Counted from the first letter of the stretch, positions 53,299 through 64,000 are shown. The stretch: 64,000 nucleotides of DNA from Paenibacillus marchantiae (GCF_028771845.1 NZ_CP118270.1:6138001-6202000); one strand, 5' to 3'. Made by a program: numbers and translations. The notes: a model not told the origin generated them from the sequence alone.

Positions 53299-54252
53299 AA
53301 AGACACCCCTTATTTATTAGGACTAATTACTTATCAATAACTAAAACAGTACCTATCTATCACTTAGAAATCATAACGCAAATAGGATAAATTTACTAGT
53401 ACATAAGAAGTATAAATTCTGTAATTCCTAGATATCTTAACTATACTTGTTAGTTAACGATTTGACTTCATCATGTCTTGTTAATATTGATTGCATTAAC
53501 CTATGTAATCCCCTATCTTCATTCAATTTGATATCGTCTTTTGTCCTTTAGCAGACCTTCTGATTATTCAAATATTTAATTTAACGAACATAATTTCGTA
53601 AAATGAACAAATTGAATAATGCATGACTACAATTTCTCTTTTCTTGCCATCAAACACAACCCTCTGAACTACTTAATAACAGAGTCCAGTGGCTACTATC
53701 TATAGACTACATTTGTAATTGCACCAAGTAACGTTCACTGTTTTCCAACTAGCTTTGTAGATAAAGGTGATTCGTTAAGCGGTAGCATACATCAAACCAG
53801 TGGCAACTTGGATCCTCCTTTTACTTGAAAAGCAAAGTCTGAATTCGTCGAAACACAAAGAGGCTCAATTAATGAGCCCCAGAATACATGCTTTAAAGTA
53901 TATAAGCGAACTTAATACGTGCTGCGTCCTCCCTAAGATCAATTCATAAAAAGGTGGATGAATTCCGTTATAAATAAAATCAACGATTTAATTACACCCC
54001 CGCACTAAATAACTATGCTTGCTAAACAGTTACTCCAGGTAAGGAAATTGACTAATCAATGTCTTTAAAATGTCTCTCTTCTCTCATTTAGATACCAATT
54101 GGTGTTTCAGGCGAACTTTTAAATAATGCTTGAATAAGGATGGAAAATAAGTGGAAATTGAGCGAATATGAAAAAAAGTTAATTTGTTTATATTTGTACT
54201 TTCCAAAAGGGGCATGAATAACTATATATTTTTCATCTAGCAATTCATAATT
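53299..54252. other. Long intergenic region between the DprA operon and the NRPS cluster
   Basis: No open frame or repeat is convincing. A short hairpin GGCTCAATTAATGAGCC lies near 53862-53878. The segment probably carries the promoter of the DprA operon (right to left) and the end of the NRPS/MFS transcript. Confidence 0.5.
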
Positions 54253-55488
54253 TTATTTTTTCTCGATTCTCATAGAGAACAATGGAGTAAATAGTTTAAC
54301 CAAGATCCCTGATATTATAATGGCCACCCCACCAAATGCAATAATGACTGAGTTACCGAAAATATCTGCAAATAAACCCGCAAGCAAGTAACCTATAGGC
54401 AAAAATGCAACACTAATTGTCATAATTACAGCATAAATTTGAGCTTGCTGATCTTCTGGTACAGTTGTTTGTATAATAACTATTTCTGGAACATTAATTG
54501 CAGTCGTGCAAATACCAAAAATAAACGCTGCGCCAATTACTAACCACAATAAGGGGAATGATCCTATTAATGTGAGCATTAAACCTTGTAAAATTCCAGC
54601 TCCAATAAACAATGCACCTTGCCTTGTTATATCCAACTTAGTTAATACTAACCCCATCACCAAAGCTCCAAAAGCTGCACTTGCCCGGATTAGAGTAACA
54701 GTAGTCGCATCACCATTCAATTCATTTGCACTAAATAAGGATAATAAAGTAGTCCAAGGAGCCAAACCAATATTCAAAAACAGTGCAAAAATACTCAACC
54801 CCAAGAGCAATTTATGCTGTTTCACAATACTAAAACCTTGTTTCACTTTTTCAAAATATTTTGTACTTTTAACTTCTGCTTTTTGGACTTGTTGTTTTTC
54901 AATCAATTTAATTCCAAAGATAATAATACCCGACAGTAAGAAGAGTATAGAAGTTATTAAGAGAGTAACTTTAGTGGAGAGTAAGCTTATAAGTGGTCCC
55001 GCACAAGCAAGTCCTATTAATGTGATTACTTCATAAGATGATTGCAACGTCGCATTAGCTTTTTGGAGCACAGTTTTCCCTAAAATTTTGGGTAATAGGG
55101 CTACAGAAGCTGGGTTGTAAATAGCCCCAGTTGTAGATTGAAGTAGTACAAGTATAAAGAGAATCCAAAAACTTAGGAGATCCAGAAAGAGAAGTACTGG
55201 AATTACTAATATCACAAAACCTCTTAAAAAGTCAGAAACGAACATCCAATTTTTCAGCTTTCCTTTTTGTAACAACGGACTCAAAAAAGGCCCTAGTAAT
55301 GTTTGAGGGACTATCATACAGACACTAATTATTGATGAGATTTTTGCATCGCCACCTAGTTCCACAACTAACCATAATAATGCTACCAATGTAATATTAT
55401 CCGCTAATACTTTTGCAAAACGGGATAAAAACAATAAAAAGAAATTCATTCCCCATATTTTTTCCTTTGTTACTGACACAGTATCCAT
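54253..55488 (-). CDS. MFS transporter, likely peptide exporter
   Basis: A polytopic protein of about 411 residues with 10-12 membrane helices of the EntS/MFS_3 type. It starts VSVTKEKIWGMNFFLLFLSR and has repeated helices such as IISVCMIVPQTLLGPFLSPL. I take ATG 55488, 9 nt after GGGGGA, over GTG 55494. It lies downstream of the synthetase on the same strand and should export the finished peptide or give self-protection. Gap of 90 nt from the NRPS stop. Confidence 0.85.
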   Translation of the reverse strand: MDTVSVTKEKIWGMNFFLLFLSRFAKVLADNITLVALLWLVVELGGDAKISSIISVCMIVPQTLLGPFLSPLLQKGKLKNWMFVSDFLRGFVILVIPVLLFLDLLSFWILFILVLLQSTTGAIYNPASVALLPKILGKTVLQKANATLQSSYEVITLIGLACAGPLISLLSTKVTLLITSILFLLSGIIIFGIKLIEKQQVQKAEVKSTKYFEKVKQGFSIVKQHKLLLGLSIFALFLNIGLAPWTTLLSLFSANELNGDATTVTLIRASAAFGALVMGLVLTKLDITRQGALFIGAGILQGLMLTLIGSFPLLWLVIGAAFIFGICTTAINVPEIVIIQTTVPEDQQAQIYAVIMTISVAFLPIGYLLAGLFADIFGNSVIIAFGGVAIIISGILVKLFTPLFSMRIEKK

Positions 55489-55578
55489 TAGCACTAGTCC
55501 CCCAAACTCTTATTTAAGACGAAAACATCAAATTGGAAAATAAAAATATCAAACGAAATTGATTAAATTCTTTCATAC

Positions 55579-58500
55579 TTACATATTTAATTTATTCAGG
55601 GCGATCTTAATTTTTTCACCTACAATTTCAACATTAGGAGGCTGCATAAGAGAGTGATGGTGACCTGGAATTACGATATCGTAGACTTTACCATAAGTGG
55701 CAGTTCCCCATTCATCTGGGTTTATTAATTCCATTGGATATTCTTTAGAAATCTCTTCGACTCTGAACAAGTGAATGTTCGCTTTTATTTTCCAACTAGA
55801 TAAATAATTATTATATGCTTTTAAATTAGCAAGAATAATAGACATTGCATGATTTGTCTTATCTTTACTAACTTCCTTAGGTAAAAATGGAGTATACTTC
55901 GAAATTGTTTCATCCCAATTTTCTTCAAAATAACGAATATCAAAGTTTTGCTCTTTGTCTCCTACATACGAGGCATCAATTAATCCCAAAAATTCTATTG
56001 TTCCATAATCTTTTTCTAATCGCTTACCTAATTCGTATGCAACTGTACCACCAAAAGACCATCCGATTAAACGATACGGACCATGTGGACAAAGTTCCAC
56101 TATTCTTTTGAGATACAATTCAACTATTTGTTCCATATCGTCTAATGGAGTTTCTTCACTATCATAACCATATGCTTGTATTCCATATATAGTTTCGCCT
56201 TTTAAAGAATTTAATAAAGGCGCATAACAGAATATTCCGCCACCTACTGGGTGTACAAAAAATATTGGAGATCCTGATCCATTTGCTTTTGTCATTTCAA
56301 TCAAAATATCAGGTATTTCTTGTAATGTAGTTCCTTTTTCGATTTGTTTCTCCATAGAACCTATAAGCGATCGTATAGTCGGATATTGAAACAATAATGA
56401 TACGGGTAATTTAGTATTGAATTCCTTGTTTAACAAGTGAATTAATCTAACAGCTTTCAAAGATTCACCACCTATATCAAAGAAGGAAGCGTCAATACTA
56501 ATTGGATATACACCTAAAAGTTCTTCCCATATTTGAGTCATTATTAACTCTTTTCTGTTGCAAGGTGGATTGTACTCTTTCTGATAAAAATGAGTACTGT
56601 CGTCTAACATCAACAATGATGTCCGATTTACTTTACCATTAGGAGATATGGGTAAATAATCTAATTTAACATATTTAGAGGGCACCATATAACTCGGGAG
56701 ATGTCTATTTAGAAAATATCGTAAATCTCCTTCGTTTAATAAATAATTATTAACAGTAACTACGAAAGCTACAAGAAAATTATTCCCTTCCTTATCTTCT
56801 GAAAGAAGTACAACAGATTCATTAATAAACTCATACTTGTCAAGAACTTCCTCAATTTCCCCTAACTCAACCCTATAACCTCTTATTTTTACTTGGCTAT
56901 CCATTCGACCTAAATATTGAATATTTCCGTCCTCTAGTAAGCGAACCAAATCTCCTGTTTTATACATTAGACTATCTTTACTGTGGCTATAGTCATCTTT
57001 AATAAATCGTTCATCAGTCATATCTGGTCTATTAATGTATCCATCTGACAATGCAGCCCCTGCTATATATAGCTCTCCAGGTACACCGATTGGACATAAT
57101 TTCAAGTTAGCATCCAATATATATATTTTTACGTTGTTTATGGGCTTGCCAATGGGAGGTAAAAAGGTCCATTCTTTAGTGTCAGGGGGCAACTTGTATG
57201 AAGTTACTACATGTGTTTCAGAAGGACCATAGTGATTATAAAGAGTAATACTAGGCCTATTCTCAAAAAATCCCCTTATACTATCAGTCAATTGAAGTTG
57301 CTCACCTGCAGTAATAACTTGTTCTAAAGCATAGGTATTGACTTTCAATTCATTGCTTGTTTCTGTCAACTGTTTTAGTGCAACAAAAGGAAGAAACAGA
57401 CGAGTAACTTTGTTGTTAATTAGATGATTGATTAATAACTCTGGATCTCTTCTTTTATCATCCTCTATTAAAACAAGAGTACCCCCACTTAGCCAAGTAG
57501 AGAAAATCTCTTGAAACGAGACGTCGAAGTTTAATGAAGTAAATTGGAGAGTTCGTAATTCTTCGATTTTATCCAATTCATTTTCTTGCCATAATAATAA
57601 ATTTACAAGTGCTCGATGCGACATGACTATTCCCTTAGGCTTTCCAGTTGATCCAGAGGTATATATAACATAGGCTGGTATGTTATTATCCAAGGATATT
57701 ATTGAATTTTCTATGTTATCTTCTATTTTAACATCATCCATAAAATCAACATTAAATACATTTTCTAAAGATATATTTTGTTTTGAATGTGTTTTAGTGA
57801 GAATAATAGGTAAATTAATATCCTCAATTATCATTTTTAATCGTTCCTGTGGATAAGTAGGATCCAGAGGTACATAAGCTCCTCCAGCTTTTAAAATCGC
57901 CAAAAGAGATATCATCATTTCTATTGATCGTTCCATGTATATCCCTACAAAGGTTCCTGGTACACAATTTAATTCTCTTAATTTTGATGCTAAAGCATTT
58001 GCCTTATTATTAAGTTCGTAGTACGTGAGATGTTCTCCGTTAAAAGAGATAGCATTATCAGTTGGGATTTGTTTTGCTTTTTCTTCTATTAATGTATGAA
58101 CGAAATAATTTCTTCTATTAAAATGTTTCAAGGTCATATTCCATTCATTAAGTAATTTATCGTTCTCATCGTTACTTATTATGGGTAAATCGGCAATATT
58201 ACAATAAGGATTCTGTACAATTGATACTAATAAATTTTTAAAATGCATCGTAAATCTTTCAATAGTACTACTTTTAAACAAGTCAGTACTATACTCAATT
58301 GAAATATTCATACCATTAACTGTCTCATATGCATTAATGAATAAATCAAACTTTGAAGTATCATTATAGATTTCAATACTCTCTAAATCTAAATTTGAAA
58401 GTTCTAACGGAGGCATCGATGCATTCTGTAAAGCGAACATCACACGGAACAAAGGTATCTGACTCAGATCTCTATCTGGTTGGAGAACTTCTACTAATTT

Positions 58501-59601
58501 TTCAAACGGTACGTCCTGATTTAAATATGCATCCAATGCAACTTTTTTTATTCGCTGAGTAACTTCTTTAAAAGATGGGTTATTTGAAAGATCAGTACGA
58601 ATGATTAATGTATTAACAAAGAAACCTATTAAATTTTCGATTTCCTTATTGTTTCGATTAGCCACTGGAGTACCCATCAATATATCTGTTTGCCCACTGT
58701 AGCGAAATAATAATATATTCAAAGCTGCCGTAAGGACCATAAATAATGTAGCACCTTCTGTGCGACTTATTCTTTTTAAATCCGTTAGAATTTGATTTGA
58801 TAAATTAAAGCTTCTTACTTTTCCCCTAAAAGATTGTCTATTAGGACGCTGAAAATCAGTAGGTAAATTAAGAATAGGTAATTTTCCACTTAAGTGATGC
58901 TTCCAATAATTCAGTTGCATCTCAATATTCTTATTGTGGACTCTTTCTCTTTGCCATATAGAGAAATCTGCATATTGAGTGTCTAATTTTGGCAAAACAT
59001 TTTTTCGGTTATTTATATATGAGTTGTAATTTTCTGTTATTTCTTTTGTTAAAACTCCAATTGACCAACCATCTGCGATAATATGATGCATATTTAATAT
59101 AAACAAAACATGATTATTATCAATTTCAACGAGACGAGCACGTATAAGGGGACCTTTGGTCAATGAGAAACAAAATTTTGATTCTTCCTGGGCAATTTCA
59201 AGTGCCCTCTCCGTCCTTACATTATATGGCAAATCAGTTACATTATCAACTTGTATAGTAAAATCTATTTCCTTCAAAATAGACTGATATGGAACTCCTT
59301 CTACTTCTGTAAAAGTGGTTCGAAGTATTTCATGTCTATCAATTACATCCTTAAAACATTGATGAAAGGCAACTTTGTTAAGTTGCCCCTTCATCATCCA
59401 CGCAAAAACAATATTATAGTTCGCAGTCTCATCTTCTTCTAATCGATGTAAAAACCAAAGACGCTGTTGAGCAAAAGAAAGTGGCAAATTTTCATGAGAT
59501 GTACGTTTTTTTATCTTTTTTTCTCCACCTTCAGTATTTTTTTTCAATAACCTATTTCTAATCAATTCTCTTTTTGATTGCTCATCAATCTCAATATTCA
59601 A
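55579..59601 (-). CDS. NRPS, terminal module C-A-PCP-TE
   Basis: A 1340-residue synthetase. The condensation domain (about 35-480) starts PLSFAQQRLWFLHRLEED and has HHIIADG near residue 174, an LCL-type site. The adenylation domain (about 500-1000) has YTSGSTGKPKG near 650 and a code read by eye as D-V-Q-F-I-A-H-V-V-K (FDVSFQEIF, RLFLPF, ITAG, NHYGPSETHVV), resembling proline-activating domains. The PCP Ser lies in FFDIGGESL near 1042. A thioesterase (about 1110-1340) with GWSFGG near 1182 and HHHSLMQPP at the end releases the peptide. It starts with TTG after AAAGGTGATG. Confidence 0.92.
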   Translation of the reverse strand: MNIEIDEQSKRELIRNRLLKKNTEGGEKKIKKRTSHENLPLSFAQQRLWFLHRLEEDETANYNIVFAWMMKGQLNKVAFHQCFKDVIDRHEILRTTFTEVEGVPYQSILKEIDFTIQVDNVTDLPYNVRTERALEIAQEESKFCFSLTKGPLIRARLVEIDNNHVLFILNMHHIIADGWSIGVLTKEITENYNSYINNRKNVLPKLDTQYADFSIWQRERVHNKNIEMQLNYWKHHLSGKLPILNLPTDFQRPNRQSFRGKVRSFNLSNQILTDLKRISRTEGATLFMVLTAALNILLFRYSGQTDILMGTPVANRNNKEIENLIGFFVNTLIIRTDLSNNPSFKEVTQRIKKVALDAYLNQDVPFEKLVEVLQPDRDLSQIPLFRVMFALQNASMPPLELSNLDLESIEIYNDTSKFDLFINAYETVNGMNISIEYSTDLFKSSTIERFTMHFKNLLVSIVQNPYCNIADLPIISNDENDKLLNEWNMTLKHFNRRNYFVHTLIEEKAKQIPTDNAISFNGEHLTYYELNNKANALASKLRELNCVPGTFVGIYMERSIEMMISLLAILKAGGAYVPLDPTYPQERLKMIIEDINLPIILTKTHSKQNISLENVFNVDFMDDVKIEDNIENSIISLDNNIPAYVIYTSGSTGKPKGIVMSHRALVNLLLWQENELDKIEELRTLQFTSLNFDVSFQEIFSTWLSGGTLVLIEDDKRRDPELLINHLINNKVTRLFLPFVALKQLTETSNELKVNTYALEQVITAGEQLQLTDSIRGFFENRPSITLYNHYGPSETHVVTSYKLPPDTKEWTFLPPIGKPINNVKIYILDANLKLCPIGVPGELYIAGAALSDGYINRPDMTDERFIKDDYSHSKDSLMYKTGDLVRLLEDGNIQYLGRMDSQVKIRGYRVELGEIEEVLDKYEFINESVVLLSEDKEGNNFLVAFVVTVNNYLLNEGDLRYFLNRHLPSYMVPSKYVKLDYLPISPNGKVNRTSLLMLDDSTHFYQKEYNPPCNRKELIMTQIWEELLGVYPISIDASFFDIGGESLKAVRLIHLLNKEFNTKLPVSLLFQYPTIRSLIGSMEKQIEKGTTLQEIPDILIEMTKANGSGSPIFFVHPVGGGIFCYAPLLNSLKGETIYGIQAYGYDSEETPLDDMEQIVELYLKRIVELCPHGPYRLIGWSFGGTVAYELGKRLEKDYGTIEFLGLIDASYVGDKEQNFDIRYFEENWDETISKYTPFLPKEVSKDKTNHAMSIILANLKAYNNYLSSWKIKANIHLFRVEEISKEYPMELINPDEWGTATYGKVYDIVIPGHHHSLMQPPNVEIVGEKIKIALNKLNM

Positions 59602-59629
59602 TCTACATCACCTTTTCTTACACATTTTT

Positions 59630-62600
59630 TTATTCCTTTTCATTGGAAACATGAAACTCCTCCAAAATAATATGTTCAACATGCTGAGATAATAGTTCTA
59701 TCGATGAATATTCAAAAATACTATGCAAGGAAATTCCCAAATCATATTCATTACGTAGGCGAGAGATTATCTGAGTGGCTAAAAGTGAATGTCCTCCAAG
59801 CTCAAAGAAATCATCATAAATGCCTATAGGACGTATATCCAATACTTCTTCCCAAATATTACATAACATTTGCTCTGTATCTGTTCTTGGTGGCACATAA
59901 TTTTGAATAAAAGTTCTTGATTTATATGGTAAAGGTAACGACTTTTTATCAACCTTACCATTTGAATTTATTGGGAATTTATCCATAACTATAAAGTGTG
60001 TGGGAAGCATATATTCAGGGAGTGCTACTTGAAGATAACTGCGCGATTTAGAAATAAGATCATAATTATCCTTAATTTTTTTCGGATACGTAGTTAGTTT
60101 TTGAGAATAATCAAAATCATTACGATTATCACCCCAAATAATAGGAGATGAAATATTGTTCATTCTACTCTTATTTATAAAAATAACATCGAAATAACCA
60201 ATATTTTGAGAGAAAGATATCTCTACTACATAATTAGTACTACTCTCCAAATCAAACAATTTCGCAGGATTAACTGCTTCATCGATAGATATATCTTTTG
60301 CTATCTGCTTCAGTTCTCCGATTGTTTTTATTTCAGAAAGATCAGCATTATCAAATCTTTTCTTTGTTTCAACTTCTCTGAGAACACGTAAATCTGGCAC
60401 TTTATTCAAACGTAATGTTTCTATTTCTTCTTTTTGTAAAGACTCAATAATATCAAATAAATCCGTAGTTCGATTGTCCCATTCCAATACTTCCTGTGGT
60501 TCAATGCGAATAACATTTTTATTGATTAATAGCGTAACATCATATCGGAATTGAGATAACTCATTAGTATAATCTCCTCTTTTCAAAGTGACTTTTACCC
60601 CAGTAATTTGTGGGTAATCATTTTGAAGTTGATAAAAATACTCTGGAGAAATTACTAACTCATTTTCCATTTCGTTACGTTCACAAATCCGATCTATTAA
60701 ATCAGTAGAAGACATATCATCTTTCGCTTTATAAAGTTCTACTGCAAATTGAAAAGTATCCAACAAAGAGTAACTTCTTACATCACCGATGAAGATTGAA
60801 CCTTCATCTGAAATAACTTTAATCGCATTACCAAGAACTTCTGTCAAATATTCCCTACTTGGAAAATACTGCACTACAGAGTTTAGAATAACTGTATCAA
60901 AACTTTGCTGGATCTTTGAGAAATCATGTGCAGCATTATGAAACAATTTAACCATATTATATTCAGGTTTATTAAGAAGAGATTTCTCCAGTTCTTCAAT
61001 AACCCCTCTGGATATATCCAAACCCAGGTAATTATTAGTGGATGGTGCAATTCTATAGAGGATCATACCAGTTCCACATCCTATCTCTAAAACACGAGAG
61101 GGATTTAAACTCTGAATTTGCTGAACAGTATTGTTTAACCACAACCGCATTTCTTTCAGATCAATTGGCTTTCCTGTAAAATTGCTATTCCATCCAATAG
61201 TATTAAATGTCTCATCCTGAGTCACTGCCTCTTGGCTATAGAAATAGTCATCAAAAATCATTTCCCAGTCATTTACTGTTTGATTATTTTCCACTATCAA
61301 TCCAGATTCTTCATTTTCCTTTTCTGGTATGATATAAGCAATAAGTTGCTTCTCACCATTTTGATCAACATGAACTGAAACAACTGAATCCTTAATAGCA
61401 TCGAATTTTCTAATTGTAGTCTCTATCTCTCCGAGCTCTATTCGGTAGCCACGAATTTTGATTTGATCATCAACTCTACCTACAAACTCTATGTTTCCAT
61501 CTGATAGTCGTCTTACCAAGTCTCCGGTACGGTACAATTTTTCTATTCTACCATCCAAGTGTTGATGTTCAAAAAATACTTGCGACGTAAGTTCATCATT
61601 ATTTAGATAGCCTAGTGCTACACCATCCCCACCAATATAAAGTTCGCCTGAAACACCAATAGGTAATATTCTTCGTTGTTCATCCATAACATAAGCGGTT
61701 GTATTCGCAATAGGAGCACCGATAGGTACAGATCTATTAAATAATAAGTCTGTAATCGGAAAAAATGTTGTAAACGTTGTACCTTCTGTGGGGCCATAAA
61801 CATTTGTTAATTTACAATTTCTCAGTAATGAGTAACCTTGTTCTAACGCTTTTATAGACATCGCTTCTCCGCCAACCAATAAGTGCTTTAGTTTATTATT
61901 CTTACTTAGATGCCCATCTACCATTTGGTTAAACAATGCAGTTGTCATGAACATCACACTCACATTTTTATCAACAATTAAGTTACTTAGCTCTTCAAGA
62001 GAATAACGACTATGTGAAGGAATAACAAGACGAGCACCGTTCAAAAGAGCTCCCCATATTTCAAATGTAGAAGCATCAAATGTAACAGGAGAAGACTGTA
62101 TAAACGTTTGCTTTTCATTAAAATCGACATAATCATTTGATTTAACTAACCGTATGATATTGTTATGAGTTATAACAACCCCTTTAGGAAGCCCGGTTGA
62201 CCCAGAAGTATACATTACATAGGCTTTATGATTTTCAGTTACATTTAATAACATAACTTTGTGACTACAATCATCCAAGCAAAGTTCATCTTTGTTTAAA
62301 TTAATAACATGTTGAACAAGCTTACTCCAATCGTCTTTGTAATTTTTTTGTGTTAATACAACGTTTAATTTTGTGTCATTTAGTATATAGTTAATTCTAT
62401 CTTTTGGATAATTCGGATCAATAGGTACATAAGCTGCACCCAATTTAATAACAGCAAGAAGTGAGATAATCAGTTCAATTGATTTGTCCATCACTACTCC
62501 GACTAAAGATTCAGAAGTGACGCCTAAATTATTTAATTTCTGGGCAACTTCATTTGCACTATTATTTAACTCAGTATAACTAATAGCACTATTATTAAAT

Positions 62601-64000
62601 TCACAAGCTATTTTGTCCCCATATAACCCAACCATTTCAAGGAATAAACTATCAATACCTTTGTCTTTTGGATAATCAACTTCTGTTCTATTCCACTTTT
62701 GCAAAATTTGGGCTTGTTCATACTTATTGATTAAAGTGTATTCAGAAATTTTTTGATTAGGGTTTTCAAGAATTTCGCCTATTAAAAATTCAAATTGGCT
62801 AGCCATTCTTTCAATCGTATCAGGTTTGAAAAGCTCTGTGCTATACTCCCATTCCCCTATTAGACCATCAGGGCATTCTGTGATGGAGAGAGTAATATCA
62901 AATTTCGAAGTACCATTATCCACTGTAATTGGACTTAAATTAATATTAGTTAATTCTAAGTCAGATAAAGGTAGGTTTTGCAAAGCAAACATCACACGGA
63001 ACATTGGCGAATGACTTAAATCTCGATTTGGTTGTATTTCTTCAACAACCTTATCAAAAGGTATATCTTGATTTGCATACGCTCCTAACGAAATCTCTCT
63101 CACTCGGGACAATAAATCTTTGAAAGTTGGATCTCCCGATAAGTCTGTGCGGAGCCCTAATGTGTTGACAAAAAAACCAATTAAATTTTCAATTTGATTA
63201 TAGTTCCGATTCGCAATAGCAGATCCAATCAAAATATCTTCTTGACCAGTATATCTATTTAACAACACGTTAAAGGAAGCAAATAAAGTCATAAATAAGG
63301 AAGTTCCCTCTCGTTGACTTAACTTATTTAGCTCATCCTTAGTCTCTAGTGAAAGAGGCGATTGATATAGCGCTCCTTTAAATGTTGGTCGGTGACTTCG
63401 TGCATAGTCAGTAGGTAATTGTAATACTGGTAAATCACCATCTAATTTATTTTTCCAGTAAGATAATTGACTTTCAAGAACTTCGTTTTTCATCCATTTT
63501 CTTTGCCATAAAGAAAAATCTGCATACTGCAACGGTAAATTCGGTAACTTAGGAGTCTTATTTTCAATATACGAACGATAATATTCTCCTATTTCTCTAA
63601 TAATTATCCCTCTTGACCAACCATCGTTAATAATATGATGTGTAGTGAGCAAAAGAATATATTTTTCATCTGATAAGATTAATAATGATGCCCGAATAAG
63701 AGGCCCTTTTGTCAGATTAAAAGAAGTTCTTCCTTCTTCATTTATGAGTTCTTTCGTTTTCTCATCTATTTCATGATCACTATAAGAATTCAAATTCGTA
63801 CTTTGTAATTTAATTTGAACTTTTTGAGAAATCAACTGTTCAGGTATTCCATTTTTCACATCAAAAGTAGTACGTAGAATCTCATGTCTTTCCAATAGTA
63901 AATTTATAGCCCTTTCTAAAGCGTCAATATTAAGTTTTCCTTCGAGTTGAATAGCATCAATCATGTTATATAACGGACTGTTGGGTTCCAACTGTTCTAT
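59630..64000 (-). CDS. NRPS module C-A-nMT-PCP (N-terminus cut by the window edge)
   Basis: At least 1453 residues are visible, and the frame stays open past the edge. It enters inside a condensation domain (NSPLYNM, HHIINDG near residue 120 of the visible part). The adenylation domain has YTSGSTGLPKG near 590 and a code read by eye as D-A-F-F-L-G-V-T-F-K, suggesting Ile or Val. An N-methyltransferase domain is inserted before the A10 part, with VLEIGCGTGMILYRIAP near 969. The PCP has DDFFELGGHSLLATQ near 1397. It ends 28 nt before the next synthetase. It should add an N-methylated branched residue. Confidence 0.92.
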   Translation of the reverse strand: MEQLEPNSPLYNMIDAIQLEGKLNIDALERAINLLLERHEILRTTFDVKNGIPEQLISQKVQIKLQSTNLNSYSDHEIDEKTKELINEEGRTSFNLTKGPLIRASLLILSDEKYILLLTTHHIINDGWSRGIIIREIGEYYRSYIENKTPKLPNLPLQYADFSLWQRKWMKNEVLESQLSYWKNKLDGDLPVLQLPTDYARSHRPTFKGALYQSPLSLETKDELNKLSQREGTSLFMTLFASFNVLLNRYTGQEDILIGSAIANRNYNQIENLIGFFVNTLGLRTDLSGDPTFKDLLSRVREISLGAYANQDIPFDKVVEEIQPNRDLSHSPMFRVMFALQNLPLSDLELTNINLSPITVDNGTSKFDITLSITECPDGLIGEWEYSTELFKPDTIERMASQFEFLIGEILENPNQKISEYTLINKYEQAQILQKWNRTEVDYPKDKGIDSLFLEMVGLYGDKIACEFNNSAISYTELNNSANEVAQKLNNLGVTSESLVGVVMDKSIELIISLLAVIKLGAAYVPIDPNYPKDRINYILNDTKLNVVLTQKNYKDDWSKLVQHVINLNKDELCLDDCSHKVMLLNVTENHKAYVMYTSGSTGLPKGVVITHNNIIRLVKSNDYVDFNEKQTFIQSSPVTFDASTFEIWGALLNGARLVIPSHSRYSLEELSNLIVDKNVSVMFMTTALFNQMVDGHLSKNNKLKHLLVGGEAMSIKALEQGYSLLRNCKLTNVYGPTEGTTFTTFFPITDLLFNRSVPIGAPIANTTAYVMDEQRRILPIGVSGELYIGGDGVALGYLNNDELTSQVFFEHQHLDGRIEKLYRTGDLVRRLSDGNIEFVGRVDDQIKIRGYRIELGEIETTIRKFDAIKDSVVSVHVDQNGEKQLIAYIIPEKENEESGLIVENNQTVNDWEMIFDDYFYSQEAVTQDETFNTIGWNSNFTGKPIDLKEMRLWLNNTVQQIQSLNPSRVLEIGCGTGMILYRIAPSTNNYLGLDISRGVIEELEKSLLNKPEYNMVKLFHNAAHDFSKIQQSFDTVILNSVVQYFPSREYLTEVLGNAIKVISDEGSIFIGDVRSYSLLDTFQFAVELYKAKDDMSSTDLIDRICERNEMENELVISPEYFYQLQNDYPQITGVKVTLKRGDYTNELSQFRYDVTLLINKNVIRIEPQEVLEWDNRTTDLFDIIESLQKEEIETLRLNKVPDLRVLREVETKKRFDNADLSEIKTIGELKQIAKDISIDEAVNPAKLFDLESSTNYVVEISFSQNIGYFDVIFINKSRMNNISSPIIWGDNRNDFDYSQKLTTYPKKIKDNYDLISKSRSYLQVALPEYMLPTHFIVMDKFPINSNGKVDKKSLPLPYKSRTFIQNYVPPRTDTEQMLCNIWEEVLDIRPIGIYDDFFELGGHSLLATQIISRLRNEYDLGISLHSIFEYSSIELLSQHVEHIILEEFHVSNEKE

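Noticed and set aside
54506-55036. 176-codon plus-strand frame inside the MFS gene
   Set aside because: Antisense to a clear 12-helix transporter, no ribosome site, repetitive Pro/Asn/Ala content.

Overview
The window reads as part of a low-to-mid GC Firmicute chromosome, most likely Paenibacillus or a close relative. The first 25 kb has the gene order known around the Bacillus/Paenibacillus heat-shock locus: mtaB, rsmE, prmA, dnaJ, dnaK, grpE, hrcA, hemW, lepA, yqxA, spoIIP, gpr, then divergent rpsT, then holA. It carries the endospore genes gpr and spoIIP and a YfhD-type small protein, and has strong Shine-Dalgarno sites and a perfect CIRCE operator. The genus is an inference from gene order and protein character, not from a database search. 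I see no rRNA, tRNA or CRISPR array.

Region 1 (1-25.2 kb) is core genome, almost all on the minus strand. It holds an RlmI-like rRNA methyltransferase (cut by the window edge), a Na/Pi cotransporter-like protein and a Nudix hydrolase. Next come the RNA and protein modification genes (mtaB, rsmE, prmA), the CIRCE-controlled hrcA-grpE-dnaK-dnaJ chaperone operon, hemW/lepA, the sporulation genes, and holA with an ECF sigma/anti-sigma pair. Two non-coding repeat systems sit here: a roughly 184-bp interspersed repeat (1.1-1.56 kb and 7.93 kb) and a roughly 50-bp-period hairpin array between lepA and hemW.

Region 2 (25.2-53.3 kb) is an AT-rich accessory island. Its left edge is marked by the isolated 3' end of comEC. 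It holds a dense set of defence-type modules and decayed genes: an alpha/beta-hydrolase-like protein, a HEPN-motif protein, a frameshifted Schlafen-type AlbA_2 gene, a DUF4238 gene, and a complete type II CBASS operon (Cap4 nuclease/SAVED, CD-NTase, Cap2, Cap3). It also has a four-gene ABC-three-component (ABC-3C)-like operon, a sigma-factor-like gene with an AT-rich partner, and IS110 and AAA-ATPase debris. A Tn7-like fragment follows: an RHH regulator, a small unknown protein, TniQ, and a TnsA-type gene with two in-frame ochre codons. The island part ends with a PRTase-DprA-HAD-zinc protein operon.

Region 3 (54.2-64 kb) is the 3' end of a nonribosomal peptide synthetase cluster on the minus strand. 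The order of synthesis is: module n (C-A-N-methyltransferase-PCP, cut by the right edge), module n+1 (C-A-PCP-TE), then an MFS exporter. The adenylation codes I read by eye suggest an N-methylated branched aliphatic residue (Ile/Val-like) followed by a terminal proline. The nearest 'previously undescribed' candidates are the four-gene ABC-3C-like operon with its small beta-rich first protein, the DprA/PRTase/HAD/zinc-protein operon, the sigma-like gene with its partner, and the TniQ/TnsA module.
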